A program made the position numbers and the translations under genes. A DNA stretch of 64,000 nucleotides from Rhodococcus sp040643435. Its GTDB lineage: Bacteria > Actinomycetota > Actinomycetes > Mycobacteriales > Mycobacteriaceae. The stretch is from positions 62,001-126,000 of the forward strand of contig NZ_JBEYUH010000005.1 in assembly GCF_040643435.1 (NCBI RefSeq), given 5' to 3'. This document shows positions 38,957-48,110 of the stretch, piece after piece (positions within the stretch are counted from its first letter, which is position 1; every line of letters begins with the position of its first letter). The notes beneath the pieces were generated by a model, which searched no databases, had not been told where the DNA came from, and saw only the letters and a program-made list of their open reading frames with translations.

Positions 38957-39778
38957 CTACTTGATGATCGTCTTGTTCTTGACGGTGCCGAGACCCTCGA
39001 TGGTGACCTCGCAGACCTCGCCGTTCTGGATGTACCGCGCAGGCTTGCGAGCGTGGCCGACACCGCCCGTGGTGCCGGTGATGATGACGTCGCCGGGCTG
39101 CAAGGTGACGATGTGGGAGATGTAGTCGACGAGCTTGGCAGGGGTGAACACCAGGTCGCTGGTATTCGACGACTGCATGACTTCACCCTCGACCCGGGTC
39201 TCGATAGCAGTACCGAGCTGGTAGTCGGTGTCGAGGAACGGCCCGAAACCGCTGGTCTTCTCGAAGGTCTTGCCCTGATCCCACTGCAGGGTGCGGTACT
39301 GGTAGTCGCGCATCGTGTAGTCGTTGATGACCGAGTAGCCGGCGATGTACTCGGCGGCGTCGGACTCCGAGACCTGGTAGGCCTGCTTGCCGATGATGAC
39401 GGCCAGCTCGGCTTCCCAGTCGAGCTGGGATCCGGCGTAGGCGGGGACCACCACGTCGTCGTACGGTCCGGTGAGGGCTTCCTTGAACTTCGAGAACAGA
39501 GTCGGGTACTCCGGCAGGTCGCGGCCCATCTCCTTGATGTGGGTCGCGTAGTTCAGTCCGACGCACACGATCTTGCCCGGCGCCGGAACCACGGGGGCAT
39601 AGTCGGCAGAGCCGAGGTCGATGGTCTTGCCGGAAGCCTTCTCGGCCACCGACTTCCAGTTCGGATCGGCGAGCAGCGCAGAGAGATCGGCATAACCGTC
39701 GATGACGGTGGCGCTGGAGTCGCTGTCGACGCGGACAGCGGCCGTGCCGCCGTCGAGACGGAGAGTGGCGAGACGCAT
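38957..39778 (-). CDS. Fumarylpyruvate hydrolase (FAH family)
   Basis: A 273-residue member of the fumarylacetoacetate hydrolase superfamily. The fold begins in earnest at CVGLNYATHIKEMG (about residue 72), and the metal ligands are Glu residues in LDWEAELAVIIGK (about 120) and an Asp in the ISGYS..DYTMRDYQ region (about 150), with GDVIITGTTGGVG near 230. The enzyme hydrolyses fumarylpyruvate to fumarate and pyruvate, which feed the citric acid cycle. The gene follows gentisate dioxygenase by three bases and precedes the maleylpyruvate isomerase gene, the standard gentisate arrangement. Confidence 0.9.
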   Translation of the reverse strand: MRLATLRLDGGTAAVRVDSDSSATVIDGYADLSALLADPNWKSVAEKASGKTIDLGSADYAPVVPAPGKIVCVGLNYATHIKEMGRDLPEYPTLFSKFKEALTGPYDDVVVPAYAGSQLDWEAELAVIIGKQAYQVSESDAAEYIAGYSVINDYTMRDYQYRTLQWDQGKTFEKTSGFGPFLDTDYQLGTAIETRVEGEVMQSSNTSDLVFTPAKLVDYISHIVTLQPGDVIITGTTGGVGHARKPARYIQNGEVCEVTIEGLGTVKNKTIIK

Positions 39779-39781
39779 GGG

Positions 39782-40852
39782 TCAGGCTCCTTCGGAGATG
39801 ATGGTGCGGTTGAAATGCAGACGTTCGACGATCGGCGCGTCGGAGAAGGCGAACAGGTCCACGCCCTTGTCGGTCTCGAGCGACCATTCGGTCCAGGACG
39901 GCACGACGATCATGTCCCCCTTGGCGACGTCGTGGCTCTTGTCCGCGAGATGGAAACGGCCCTCACCCTCGAAGACCTGGAAGACCACCGAACCCACATC
40001 GCGGCGAGCGCGGGTGTGCGCTCCTGCGCGGAGACGGTGGAACTCGGCACGGATCGTCGGCATGACGTCGCCACCGGTGGTGGGATTGGTGTAGCGCACG
40101 GCAGCGTGACCCGGTTCGGGGGTGGCCGCGTAACCCTCGTCCTCGAGCGCGAGTTGCTCGTTCAGAGCACGATCGGTGTGCTCCCAGCGGTAGCACGCGA
40201 TCGGCGAGCTGGTCTTGCGGTCGAGGCCGACCAGCGGACGCAAGCCCGGGTGGACCCACAAACGCTCGGAACGGGAGAGATCCGGGGTGCTCTCGTCGGT
40301 GACGCCGTCCGACCCGAACTCGAAGAAGCCGGTGTCGGTGTAGTGCACGAACGGGATGTCGAGACCGTCGATCCACGCCATGGGCCGATCGGTCTCGTTG
40401 TGGTGGCCGTGGAAGTTCCAGCCGGGCGTGAGCAGGAAGTCGCCGCGACGCATGGCAACCGGATCGCCGTTGACCACGGTCCACACGCCCTCGCCTTCGA
40501 CCACGAAGCGGAAGGCATTCTGCGAGTGCCGGTGCTCGGGTGCGGTTTCCTTCGGTCCGAGGTACTGGATCGCCGCCCACAGGGTGGGAGTGATGTACGG
40601 GACACCTCCGAGACCCGGGTTCGCGAGTGCGATGGCGCGTCGCTCTCCCCCACGGCCGACCGGCACCAGGTCGCCCGCGCGCTGCGCGAGCGGGTAGAGG
40701 GTCGACCACTTCCAGACGAAGGGGACAGCCTTGGAAGTCGGGACCATCGGCATCAGATCGCCGATCTGGGTCCACAACGGATTGAGGTGTTCCGTCTCGA
40801 AGTCGTCGTACAGCTTCTGGAGCTCAGGATCGACGGGCTCGGTGGCAGTCAT
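39782..40852 (-). CDS. Gentisate 1,2-dioxygenase
   Basis: A 356-residue bicupin Fe(II) dioxygenase. The first cupin carries the metal ligands in PEHRHSQNAFRFVVEG (about residue 103) and a GHHNE segment near 145; the second cupin is around residues 260-340 (GSVVFQVFEGEGRFHLAD). It opens the ring of gentisate between the carboxyl carbon and C2 to give maleylpyruvate. It is first in the three-gene operon, three bases before fumarylpyruvate hydrolase. The ATG at 40852 follows a GGAG ribosome site; a longer open frame to 41512 crosses the IclR gene and is not real. Confidence 0.94.
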   Translation of the reverse strand: MTATEPVDPELQKLYDDFETEHLNPLWTQIGDLMPMVPTSKAVPFVWKWSTLYPLAQRAGDLVPVGRGGERRAIALANPGLGGVPYITPTLWAAIQYLGPKETAPEHRHSQNAFRFVVEGEGVWTVVNGDPVAMRRGDFLLTPGWNFHGHHNETDRPMAWIDGLDIPFVHYTDTGFFEFGSDGVTDESTPDLSRSERLWVHPGLRPLVGLDRKTSSPIACYRWEHTDRALNEQLALEDEGYAATPEPGHAAVRYTNPTTGGDVMPTIRAEFHRLRAGAHTRARRDVGSVVFQVFEGEGRFHLADKSHDVAKGDMIVVPSWTEWSLETDKGVDLFAFSDAPIVERLHFNRTIISEGA

Positions 40853-40911
40853 GAAATCTCCTTGTCCGGCGTTAACTCCCAACCTAGGGTCCACGGACAA
40901 GCGGAGGCCAA

Positions 40912-41769
40912 CTATTTCTGCTGCGTGGAATTTGAAACGTCCGGACCGTCGATGTGAGCTATATCCACCTCGATGCCACGCACCGCTGCCTGCATCTGCG
41001 CGACCAGCTTTCCGCGCAGATGCTGGCGGTAGCGGGTGATGGGCACGGCGGCGGTGAGGGCACCGATCGCAGTGCCCCGGCCGTTGCGAATCGCCACTCC
41101 GATCGCCGCGACACCCTCCTCCGTCTGCTCGACGTTGACCGCGAAACCGAGCCGGCGTGCAGCCTCGAGTTCGTGGACGAACTCCTCGAACTCCCCGATC
41201 GCCATCCGCCGATCGCTCTCGTAGGCGGGACTCGGCCCCTGACCGATGTGAGGCTCGTCCGCAGGCCGGAGATAGAGCTGTTCGAGAACCGAGCGGGGAA
41301 GTTCGGCCAGGAGGATCCGTCCACCGGCGGTGAGTTCGGCAGGCAGTACCTGACCCCGGCGATCCCCCACACGCAGGATCGATGTGGTCTCGGCGGTCCA
41401 CAGGAATCGCGCCTGGGAGCCCACTCGGATCACGAGGTTGATCGTCTCGTCTGCGAGGGTTGCGAGCGCCTCCATGTGCGGCCGGCAGAGTTCGGTGAAG
41501 TCGCGCGTCCACCCCTGCCGAGCGGGACCGACACCCAGTGCTGGGCCGGGGTGGTACATCCGCTTCTCGTCCTGCACGGCGAATCCCCGGTAGACGAGCA
41601 TCGCCAGCAGACGGTGCGCCGTCGATGGCGCCGTGCCGAGTTCCGCGGCGGCGTCCTTGAGTCGGATCGCTCCCGCATCGCGGAGCAACTGGAGAAGCCG
41701 CAAGGCGTTGTCGACCGACTCCAGCATGTAGGTGGGCTTACGAATCGTGCCGATCGGCTTGTTCTGCAT
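40912..41769 (-). CDS. IclR-family regulator of the gentisate/3-hydroxybenzoate genes
   Basis: A 285-residue IclR protein. The winged helix-turn-helix is at residues 15-75 (RLKDAAAELGTAPSTAHRLLAMLV), and the GAF-like effector domain at about 90-265. It sits between the gentisate operon and the divergent transporter/hydroxylase pair, and a perfect 7-3-7 repeat overlaps its own start codon. IclR regulators of aromatic catabolism are often activators that also repress themselves. The likely effector is 3-hydroxybenzoate or gentisate (inference). Confidence 0.9.
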   Translation of the reverse strand: MQNKPIGTIRKPTYMLESVDNALRLLQLLRDAGAIRLKDAAAELGTAPSTAHRLLAMLVYRGFAVQDEKRMYHPGPALGVGPARQGWTRDFTELCRPHMEALATLADETINLVIRVGSQARFLWTAETTSILRVGDRRGQVLPAELTAGGRILLAELPRSVLEQLYLRPADEPHIGQGPSPAYESDRRMAIGEFEEFVHELEAARRLGFAVNVEQTEEGVAAIGVAIRNGRGTAIGALTAAVPITRYRQHLRGKLVAQMQAAVRGIEVDIAHIDGPDVSNSTQQK

Positions 41770-41777
41770 AGCAGAAC
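41761..41777. promoter_or_regulatory. Inverted repeat, probable IclR operator
   Basis: GTTCTGC-ATA-GCAGAAC is a perfect 7-3-7 repeat covering the iclR start codon and lying 40 bases before the divergent transporter gene. Autoregulation and control of the transporter are likely. Confidence 0.55.
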
Positions 41778-41817
41778 TTTATTGCATCGAAGAGCGCTGC
41801 GCGCCCACCGTTGAAGG

Positions 41818-43074
41818 ATGCATTCCCCCAATGAGGCTTCATCGACGCGGGCCGGAGGCAACATCACCCTCCCTCGGGCTCACGTGATCGCGGTGATCGT
41901 CTGCTGGCTCTTCGTCGTCTTCGACGGCTACGACCTGATCGTCTACGGCAACGTGATCTCGAGCCTGCAGGACGAATGGGGCATCAGTTCCTCCACTGCA
42001 GGCACGCTCGGAAGCCTCGCGTTCGTGGGCATGATGATCGGCGCCGTGCTCGCCGGTCGGCTCTCGGACGGAATCGGACGCAAGAACGCTGTCATCGGAT
42101 GCGTCGTCGTTCTCTCCGTCTTCACGGCACTGTGCGCCGCGGCTCCCGGACCGGTGATCTTCGGCCTCCTGCGCCTCATTGCCGGCATCGGCCTCGGTGG
42201 GCTCGTGCCGACCTCGAACGCCCTGGCCGCCGAACTCGTACCCGACAAGTGGCGCGCCGCCGTGGCCACGATGATGATGTCGGGCGTACCGATCGGTGGC
42301 TCGATCGCCGCCCTCGTCGGCATCCCGGTGATCCCCAACTGGGGATGGCGGCCGATGTTCGCGTTCGCTCTCATCCCCCTGGTGGTCCTGGTTCCGCTGG
42401 CGATCAAGGTCCTGCCGAAGCACGCCGCGGCGCGCACGCATCCGGACCGCTCCGAGGGTGGCTTCAAGGAACTCCTCGGCTCCCGGTTCCGGACCATCAG
42501 CATCATGTTCGCCGCCGTCACCGTCGTGACGTTGCTCGCCTGGTACGGCCTGGGCACCTGGTTGCCCAAGCTCATGCAGGGCGAGGGCACCGACCTCGGT
42601 AGCGCCCTCACCTTCTCCCTGGCCCTGAACCTCGGTGCGGTCGCCGGATCCTTCGTCACCGCCTGGGGCGGCGTGCGATGGGGGTCGGTCCCGACGAGCA
42701 TCATCGCCGCGCTCATCGCCGGTGTCGCGCTGCTGGCACTGTTGCTCGACCCGCCGGTTGCCGCGGTGTACCTGATCTTCGTACTCGCCGGTGTGGGCAC
42801 GCACGGCACGCAAGCCCTGATCATCGCCGCCGTCGCGTCCTACTACCCCGACCATCTGCGCGGCACCGCGCTGGGCTGGGCGCTCGGTGTCGGGCGCATC
42901 GGCGCTGTCGCCGCTCCGCAGATCGGTGGCTGGCTGCTCGCGGCCGGTCTGGGCGCGAACTCCAACTTCGTCCTCTTCGGTATCAGCGCGCTGATCTCGT
43001 CGCTGCTGCTGACTGTGGTCTGGAAGAAGTTCCCCGCCCGTCACGATTCGCTTCGCCCGATCCCTACGCCCTGA
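41818..43074 (+). CDS. AAHS-type MFS transporter for an aromatic acid, probably 3-hydroxybenzoate
   Basis: A 418-residue permease with 12 predicted helices. The first helix carries the FDGYDLIVYG motif characteristic of aromatic acid:H+ symporters, and loop 2-3 has GRLSDGIGRKNA, the MFS signature. A basic and polar loop lies near residue 205 between helices 6 and 7. It shares a unit with the 3-hydroxybenzoate 6-hydroxylase gene 42 bases downstream, so 3-hydroxybenzoate uptake is the best guess; gentisate import is an alternative. The ATG at 41818 is preceded very closely by GAAGG. Confidence 0.9.
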   Translation: MHSPNEASSTRAGGNITLPRAHVIAVIVCWLFVVFDGYDLIVYGNVISSLQDEWGISSSTAGTLGSLAFVGMMIGAVLAGRLSDGIGRKNAVIGCVVVLSVFTALCAAAPGPVIFGLLRLIAGIGLGGLVPTSNALAAELVPDKWRAAVATMMMSGVPIGGSIAALVGIPVIPNWGWRPMFAFALIPLVVLVPLAIKVLPKHAAARTHPDRSEGGFKELLGSRFRTISIMFAAVTVVTLLAWYGLGTWLPKLMQGEGTDLGSALTFSLALNLGAVAGSFVTAWGGVRWGSVPTSIIAALIAGVALLALLLDPPVAAVYLIFVLAGVGTHGTQALIIAAVASYYPDHLRGTALGWALGVGRIGAVAAPQIGGWLLAAGLGANSNFVLFGISALISSLLLTVVWKKFPARHDSLRPIPTP

Positions 43075-43116
43075 TCGCGGCCCCTCCCCTTACTTCACAC
43101 GAACCGAAGGAGTGTC

Positions 43117-44313
43117 ATGTCCGACCTGAAGGACGCACGAGTTCTCATTGCCGGTGGCGGTATCGGCGGTGTAGCCAACGCCCTCGCTCTCGCCCAGAAG
43201 GGTGCTCAGGTCACGCTGTTCGAGCGCGCTCCCGAGTTCGGCGAGGTGGGCGCGGGTCTTCAGATCGGCCCGCACGGTTCCCGGATCCTGCAGTCGCTCG
43301 GCGTGTACGACGAGGTCATCGCGAAGGGTGTGCTGCCCAAGAACCTCGTCTTCCGGGACGCCGTGACCGCCGAGATCCTTACGAAGGTCGACCTGGGACA
43401 CGACTACCAGCGGCACTACGGTGGCGTGTACTTCGTGGTGCACCGTTCCGATCTGCACTCCGTGCTCGTCGAGGCGGCTCGTCGGGCCGGCGCCGACCTC
43501 CGCACGAGCTCGACGGTCGCCGATGTGATCACCGAGGGCGACACCGTGCGGGTCGTGCTCGAGAACGGCGAGGAGCACGTCGGTGACGTCGCGCTCGGCA
43601 TGGACGGACTGCATTCCCGCCTGCGTCCGAAGCTCTCCGACGACAAGCCGGTCGGCTCCGGCTATGTCGCCTTCCGCGGAACCTTTCCGATGAACGAGGT
43701 TCCGCTCGAGGAGGAGATCGAGGACGTCGTCGGCTACATCGGACCGCGGTGCCACTTCATCCAGTACCCCCTGCGTCAGGGTGAGATGCTCAACCAGGTG
43801 GCGGTTTTCCAGTCCCCCGCCTTCCTGCGCGGCGAGGAGAAATGGGGCAGCCCCGAGGAACTCGCGCACGCATACGACCATTGCCACGAAAGCGTGCAGG
43901 CCGCACTGAAGTACCTGTGGACCGATCGCTGGTGGCCGATGTTCGACCGCAACCCGATCGACAACTGGGTCGACGGGCGGATGATCCTGCTCGGCGACGC
44001 CGCTCACCCGCCGCTGCAGTACCTCGCCTCCGGTGCCGTCATGGCCCTCGAGGACGCCCGGTGCCTCGCCGACTATGCCGCCGAGGATCTGCAGGGCGAT
44101 ACGAAGAACTGGCCGAAGATCCTGCAGGACGTCAACGCAGAACGCGCACCGCGCTGCAACCGCATCCTCACCACCGGACGGATGTGGGGAGATCTGTGGC
44201 ACCTCGACGGCGCCGGCCGTGAAGCCCGCAACGAGCTGTTCCGCATCCGCGACACCTCGAGCTACAAGTACACCGACTGGCTCTGGGGATACAGCTCGGC
44301 CCGCACCCGCTGA
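43117..44313 (+). CDS. 3-hydroxybenzoate 6-monooxygenase
   Basis: A 398-residue class A flavoprotein hydroxylase. FAD-binding GGGIGG is near residue 13, the DG motif (GMDGLHSRLRP) near 165, and the GDAAHPPLQYLASGA segment with the GD motif near 295. The Tyr in the PLQY stretch and the overall sequence agree with the characterised Rhodococcus enzyme that adds a hydroxyl para to the existing one, forming gentisate with NADH and O2. It is downstream of the aromatic acid transporter and across the IclR gene from gentisate dioxygenase, which completes the pathway. Confidence 0.93.
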   Translation: MSDLKDARVLIAGGGIGGVANALALAQKGAQVTLFERAPEFGEVGAGLQIGPHGSRILQSLGVYDEVIAKGVLPKNLVFRDAVTAEILTKVDLGHDYQRHYGGVYFVVHRSDLHSVLVEAARRAGADLRTSSTVADVITEGDTVRVVLENGEEHVGDVALGMDGLHSRLRPKLSDDKPVGSGYVAFRGTFPMNEVPLEEEIEDVVGYIGPRCHFIQYPLRQGEMLNQVAVFQSPAFLRGEEKWGSPEELAHAYDHCHESVQAALKYLWTDRWWPMFDRNPIDNWVDGRMILLGDAAHPPLQYLASGAVMALEDARCLADYAAEDLQGDTKNWPKILQDVNAERAPRCNRILTTGRMWGDLWHLDGAGREARNELFRIRDTSSYKYTDWLWGYSSARTR

Positions 44314-44333
44314 GCAGTTCGTCCCGTTCCCTC

Positions 44334-44374
44334 CGAATGCCGTCTCCGATCCCACCGATCGGGGACGGCATTCG
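44334..44374. terminator. Terminator hairpin after 3-hydroxybenzoate hydroxylase
   Basis: Two 18-base arms (44334-44351 and 44357-44374) pair with one T-G wobble around a five-base loop, 20 bases after the stop codon. Confidence 0.8.
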
Positions 44375-44442
44375 CCGTATATGCGGAGTTCCTGCCGCGC
44401 CGAGGGGTATCGAGAGAGCCGTGACCAGCACATACTGAGAAT

Positions 44443-45600
44443 ATGGCCGCGGCACGGCAGGCAGGGGCGCTTCGTGACGAGGTGCGAGACGTCGCGCTCG
44501 GAACCGCTGAACCCACCGAGTTCCGGCGCGCCGCCCTCGACGCCATCCGCCGGCGCATCCCCTTCGACATCGGCTGCATCGCGCTCGTCGATCCGGCGAG
44601 CCTGCTGTTCACGGGGGCAACCATGCTCGATGTCGACGAGCCCTCCCGTCGGGCTGCAGAGACGGTGGCGCACATCGAGTACGGCACGTCGTGCTTCGCC
44701 AACACCTACGGCCGGCTCGCCCGGACACGAACCGGTGTCCAGACGATCCGCGAGGCCCTCGACTGCGACATCCGCGACGCGCTGCCCTACAACAAGCTCC
44801 TCGAGCCTCGAGGAATGGACGACGAGGTGCGCCTCGTCTTCCGAGGTCGTGACGGCCGTGTCTGGGGTGGAGGCACTCTCATGCGCGGTCCCGGCCGTCG
44901 CTTCGACGCCGAGGAGGTGGCGACGCTCGCGGGATGCGTGAGCCAGATCGGTGACGGACTCCGATTGTCGCTGTTGCGTGAATCCCCTCTACTCGCATCC
45001 GACGAATCGCTTGCCGGTTCCGGACCGGCGGTCGTGGTCGTGGGAGCGGACAACGAGATCGAATCGGCCACTCCCCAGGCGACGGAGTATCTCGAGCGTC
45101 TCGGCTACGAAGGTTCCTTCATGCTCCCCGCCGTGGTGATCGCTGTTCGATTCCGATACGAGGGCACCGCAGCGCGTGCTGTACGTGCCCGCACGCGGGA
45201 CGGTCAGTGGCTCGTCCTCCGGGCCGGGACGCTGGACGGGCGAGGCGATTCGGCCCGGATCGTCGTCACGATCGAACCCGCACAGCCCGCTCAGCTCGTT
45301 GCCCTCACGGCTGCGCTCCACGGCCTCACCGAGCGGGAGACCGACGTCCTCGCGTGCATTCTCGCGGGAGAGTCACGCACCGAGATCGCACGTGGACTGT
45401 TCATCAGTCCGTACACCGTGCAGGACCATCTGAAGAGCATCTATGCGAAGACCAATGTGGGCAGCCGTCAGGAACTCGTCGCACGGTTGTTCTTCACCCA
45501 CTGCCTGCCCCGGATCGGTACGACGGTCGGACCGGACGGGTGGTTCGTCGAGAAGCCGGACCCGAAGAACGTCCCGGTCGATGCGCAGCGGAAGAGGTGA
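44443..45600 (+). CDS. LuxR-type (GerE) transcriptional regulator with GAF-like N-terminus
   Basis: A 385-residue regulator. The C-terminal helix-turn-helix at about residues 288-345 (LTERETDVLACILAGESRTE, then SPYTVQDHLKSIYAKTNV) is of the LuxR/GerE type. The first 170 residues look like a GAF or PAS sensor domain. Such actinobacterial regulators control neighbouring genes in response to small molecules. It ends three bases before the glycosyltransferase gene start, so the two are likely co-transcribed. The signal and targets are unknown. Confidence 0.85.
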   Translation: MAAARQAGALRDEVRDVALGTAEPTEFRRAALDAIRRRIPFDIGCIALVDPASLLFTGATMLDVDEPSRRAAETVAHIEYGTSCFANTYGRLARTRTGVQTIREALDCDIRDALPYNKLLEPRGMDDEVRLVFRGRDGRVWGGGTLMRGPGRRFDAEEVATLAGCVSQIGDGLRLSLLRESPLLASDESLAGSGPAVVVVGADNEIESATPQATEYLERLGYEGSFMLPAVVIAVRFRYEGTAARAVRARTRDGQWLVLRAGTLDGRGDSARIVVTIEPAQPAQLVALTAALHGLTERETDVLACILAGESRTEIARGLFISPYTVQDHLKSIYAKTNVGSRQELVARLFFTHCLPRIGTTVGPDGWFVEKPDPKNVPVDAQRKR

Positions 45601-45603
45601 AAC

Positions 45604-46707
45604 GTGGCACGCATCCTGATCGTCACGTTGGAGGGTGGCGGGAACTACCCGCCCGAAGCAGCGCTCGGACGCGAGTTGCATCGCCGCGGACACCACGTGC
45701 GGGTTCTCGGACACGAATCGCAACGGAAGGTCGCCGAGGACGCCGGTCTCGCCTTCTGCAGCTATCGGCACTCGCCGACCTGGACCCCGCACGTCGAGCT
45801 GAGCACCGCGAAGGTGCTGACCATGGCCCTCGCCATGACGACCGACGCTGCGGTCGCCCGGGACGTGAACGACGAGATCACCAGGGAGCCGACCGATCTG
45901 GTGATAGTCGACTGCATGTTGTTCAACGCCCAGGACGCGGCGGCGCGCACCGGAGTGCCGCACGTGGTGCTGTTCCACACCTTCTTCTCCGCCTTCGACG
46001 GCTCGTTCCGTCACGGGCCGTTCGGGATCGGAGCGCGTCTGCGTGGCCTGGGCCCGAAGCGATTGTGGGAGCAGGCCGACATGCGGTTGGTGTGCTCGGA
46101 TCGCATGCTCGACCCGGCCGGGCGACGGCACTCGAACCGCGCGCTGATCTGGACCGGTGCGATCCACGACGCGAAGGCCGCCGCGGTCGGACGAACACCG
46201 CCGCGCGTACTCGTCAGCCTGAGCACGGGCGGTTTCCCGGGCCAGCGCCGTACCTACCAGAACATCTTCGATGCGGCGGCCGGGATCGACGCCGAGTTCG
46301 TCGTCACCACCGGGCCCGCGATCGATCCCGCAGGATTGCGCGTACCGCCCAATGCGACCGTCCACCGGTACGTTCCGCACCACGAGTTGATGCCGACCTG
46401 CTCGGTGGTCGTCGGGCACGGCGGGCATGCGACGACCTTCCGGGCACTGGCCCACGGTCTTCCGATGCTGATCATGCCCATGTCCGCAGTGACGGATCAG
46501 GCGATGATCGGTCGCGAGGTGGCGAAGGCCGGTGCGGGCATCCGCCTCCGGAAGACCGCGTCGCCCGAGCACGTGCGCGCTGCCCTGAACAGTCTGCTCA
46601 CCGAGGACGGGTATCGCACGGCGGCAGGGGAACTCGGTGCTCGGCTCCGGGGTGTCGACGGGGCATCGGCAGCGGCCGATCGAGTTCTGACGCTCGTCGA
46701 CCACTGA
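45604..46707 (+). CDS. GT1-like glycosyltransferase
   Basis: A 367-residue MGT/UGT-type glycosyltransferase of the GT-B fold. The N-terminal Rossmann half has EGGGNYPPEAALGRELHRRGH, and the C-terminal half carries the donor site VVGHGGHATTFRALAHGLPML around residue 262, the HGG motif of the family. It resembles macrolide or sterol glucosyltransferases and probably transfers a sugar from a nucleotide donor to a small lipophilic acceptor. The start is a GTG three bases after the LuxR stop codon with a GAAGAGG ribosome site. Acceptor unknown. Confidence 0.85.
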   Translation: MARILIVTLEGGGNYPPEAALGRELHRRGHHVRVLGHESQRKVAEDAGLAFCSYRHSPTWTPHVELSTAKVLTMALAMTTDAAVARDVNDEITREPTDLVIVDCMLFNAQDAAARTGVPHVVLFHTFFSAFDGSFRHGPFGIGARLRGLGPKRLWEQADMRLVCSDRMLDPAGRRHSNRALIWTGAIHDAKAAAVGRTPPRVLVSLSTGGFPGQRRTYQNIFDAAAGIDAEFVVTTGPAIDPAGLRVPPNATVHRYVPHHELMPTCSVVVGHGGHATTFRALAHGLPMLIMPMSAVTDQAMIGREVAKAGAGIRLRKTASPEHVRAALNSLLTEDGYRTAAGELGARLRGVDGASAAADRVLTLVDH

Positions 46708-46737
46708 CGAACAGACCACTGACGTGTGCACGCGAAG

Positions 46738-46767
46738 CGACCGGCACCCCCTGACAGGTGCCGGTCG
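46738..46767. terminator. Bidirectional terminator hairpin
   Basis: An 11-base perfect stem (46738-46748 with 46757-46767) and an eight-base loop in the gap between convergent genes. Confidence 0.75.
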
Positions 46768-46777
46768 GGACTTCACG

Positions 46778-47233
46778 TCACCCTTCGTCCGCATCCCCCT
46801 CCTCCAGGAGCTGTTTCGCGTGTTCGAGGTTGTTCCGCACATCGCGTGCGTACAGTTTCTCCACCACGGGCTGAGTGAATTTGACGAAGAAGCTCCCGAC
46901 CTCCTCGGTGTCCTGACGGAAGGTGACGCGGGTTCCTGTCTCCACCGGGTCGAAGCGAAAGACGGTCTCGTACCGGATCGGGCTCTTCACGCTGCGGCGG
47001 TGCTGGGCTCTGCCGGGCTCGACCCGAGCCAGTTCCTCGGTAAGTTCGATTTTCCGTCCGGCGACCTTGACGGTGGCGCGCGCGAGCGATCCCTCCTTGC
47101 CGCCTTCACCCGAGACCAGCTCGTAGTCCATCACGTTCGTCATGTACACCGGGGCGTTCTCCGCGGCGGCGAAGAAGGCGAAGACCTCGTCGACAGGCTT
47201 GTCGATGATGATGGATTCCTCGGTTACGGGCAT
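46778..47233 (-). CDS. SRPBCC (START-like) family protein
   Basis: A 151-residue polyketide-cyclase/START-like protein. The pattern of the fold is visible: IDKPVDEVFAFFAAAENAP at residues 9-27, alternating strands (SLARATVKVAGRKIELTEE) in the middle, the GTRVTFRQD strand near residue 108, and a long C-terminal helix (VVEKLYARDVRNNLEHAKQLL). These proteins bind hydrophobic ligands in a helix-grip cavity; no catalytic residue is evident. It lies next to the gene for an exported protein on the same strand, 76 bases downstream of it. Confidence 0.85.
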   Translation of the reverse strand: MPVTEESIIIDKPVDEVFAFFAAAENAPVYMTNVMDYELVSGEGGKEGSLARATVKVAGRKIELTEELARVEPGRAQHRRSVKSPIRYETVFRFDPVETGTRVTFRQDTEEVGSFFVKFTQPVVEKLYARDVRNNLEHAKQLLEEGDADEG

Positions 47234-47309
47234 GACATTTCCTCCGTTCGGATTGATTTCGCACTGAACGATTCCTGTGTCTCCGCAGGATTTTTCACGG
47301 GCATCGCGA

Positions 47310-48110
47310 TCAGGACGCCTGACGCGGAACCATCCCTTCGAGGGCGAGGTCGTATTCCTGTGCCTGCTCGTCGAATCCGACGCTGTAGACGGTGGGATAG
47401 TAGGCCGAGTGCTGATAGGCGGCCGGCAACTTGATCTGTTCGCGGATCGCCGGACGTGTGAGCAGCCACTCCCGTGTCATCATCGGTTCCATGAATGTGG
47501 AGTCGCCGTCCCACGATCCGTTGATGAAGGTCTCGGTGAAGTTGTAGACGCCGGGGACCATTCCCTCCGTGACGTCGAGCCAGTGCACACCCATGAGCGG
47601 CACCGCCAACTGGGAGGCGAGCATGCCCGGCGGGGTCACGTAATCGACGGGCATGTACTTCGGGTCCGGAAGCCGTGCCGCGCGGTCGGCGTAATCGGGT
47701 GTGGCAGGGTCGATCCGTTCGATCGACGCCATGTCGGTCATGTAGAAGTGCACGTCGAAATGCGGCTTGCCGAACAGCACGGTCGGGTCGTGTCCACGCG
47801 GATTCCAGTTCAACATGACGTGGTCGAACACCGTGTCGGACGCCTGAACGGGCAGGTGCAGCATGTACATCCCGTCGGCATCGGGCAGTCCGTCGAGGAC
47901 AGTCGGCGAGAGACGGATGCCGACGGCAGTCGGAGCGCCGTTCGCGTCGAGGGTGGCATACGCACGCGCAGTTCCGTCGCCGACGCTCACGGCCCGACCG
48001 AAATGCAGGTGGGCAGGAGCGGGCACCGCCGATGCCACGCCCGCCATCGCCACGGCGAGGCAGGTCGCCACGAGCAGAGCAATGGAACGACGTGATCGAT
48101 ATTTCTTCAT
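47310..48110 (-). CDS. Exported protein, possibly TTHB210/DUF5602-like
   Basis: A 266-residue secreted protein. Residues 1-28 form a signal peptide (basic start KKYRSRR, core SIALLVATCLAVAMAGVASA). The mature part has HLHFGRAVSVGDGTARAYAT near residue 34, a DGMYMLHLP segment near 80, an HFDVHFYM segment near 123 and a MGVHWLD segment near 175, so it is rich in His that could bind metal. The pattern is like TTHB210-type domains, whose function is not known. The ATG at 48110 is chosen because it begins the signal peptide; the longer frame is not coding. Confidence 0.78.
   Translation of the reverse strand: MKKYRSRRSIALLVATCLAVAMAGVASAVPAPAHLHFGRAVSVGDGTARAYATLDANGAPTAVGIRLSPTVLDGLPDADGMYMLHLPVQASDTVFDHVMLNWNPRGHDPTVLFGKPHFDVHFYMTDMASIERIDPATPDYADRAARLPDPKYMPVDYVTPPGMLASQLAVPLMGVHWLDVTEGMVPGVYNFTETFINGSWDGDSTFMEPMMTREWLLTRPAIREQIKLPAAYQHSAYYPTVYSVGFDEQAQEYDLALEGMVPRQAS

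Noticed and set aside
38933..40957. Long plus-strand open frame of 674 codons opposite the fumarylpyruvate hydrolase and gentisate dioxygenase genes
   Set aside because: It is antisense to strongly conserved genes and has no recognisable domain; such frames are typical of high-GC DNA.
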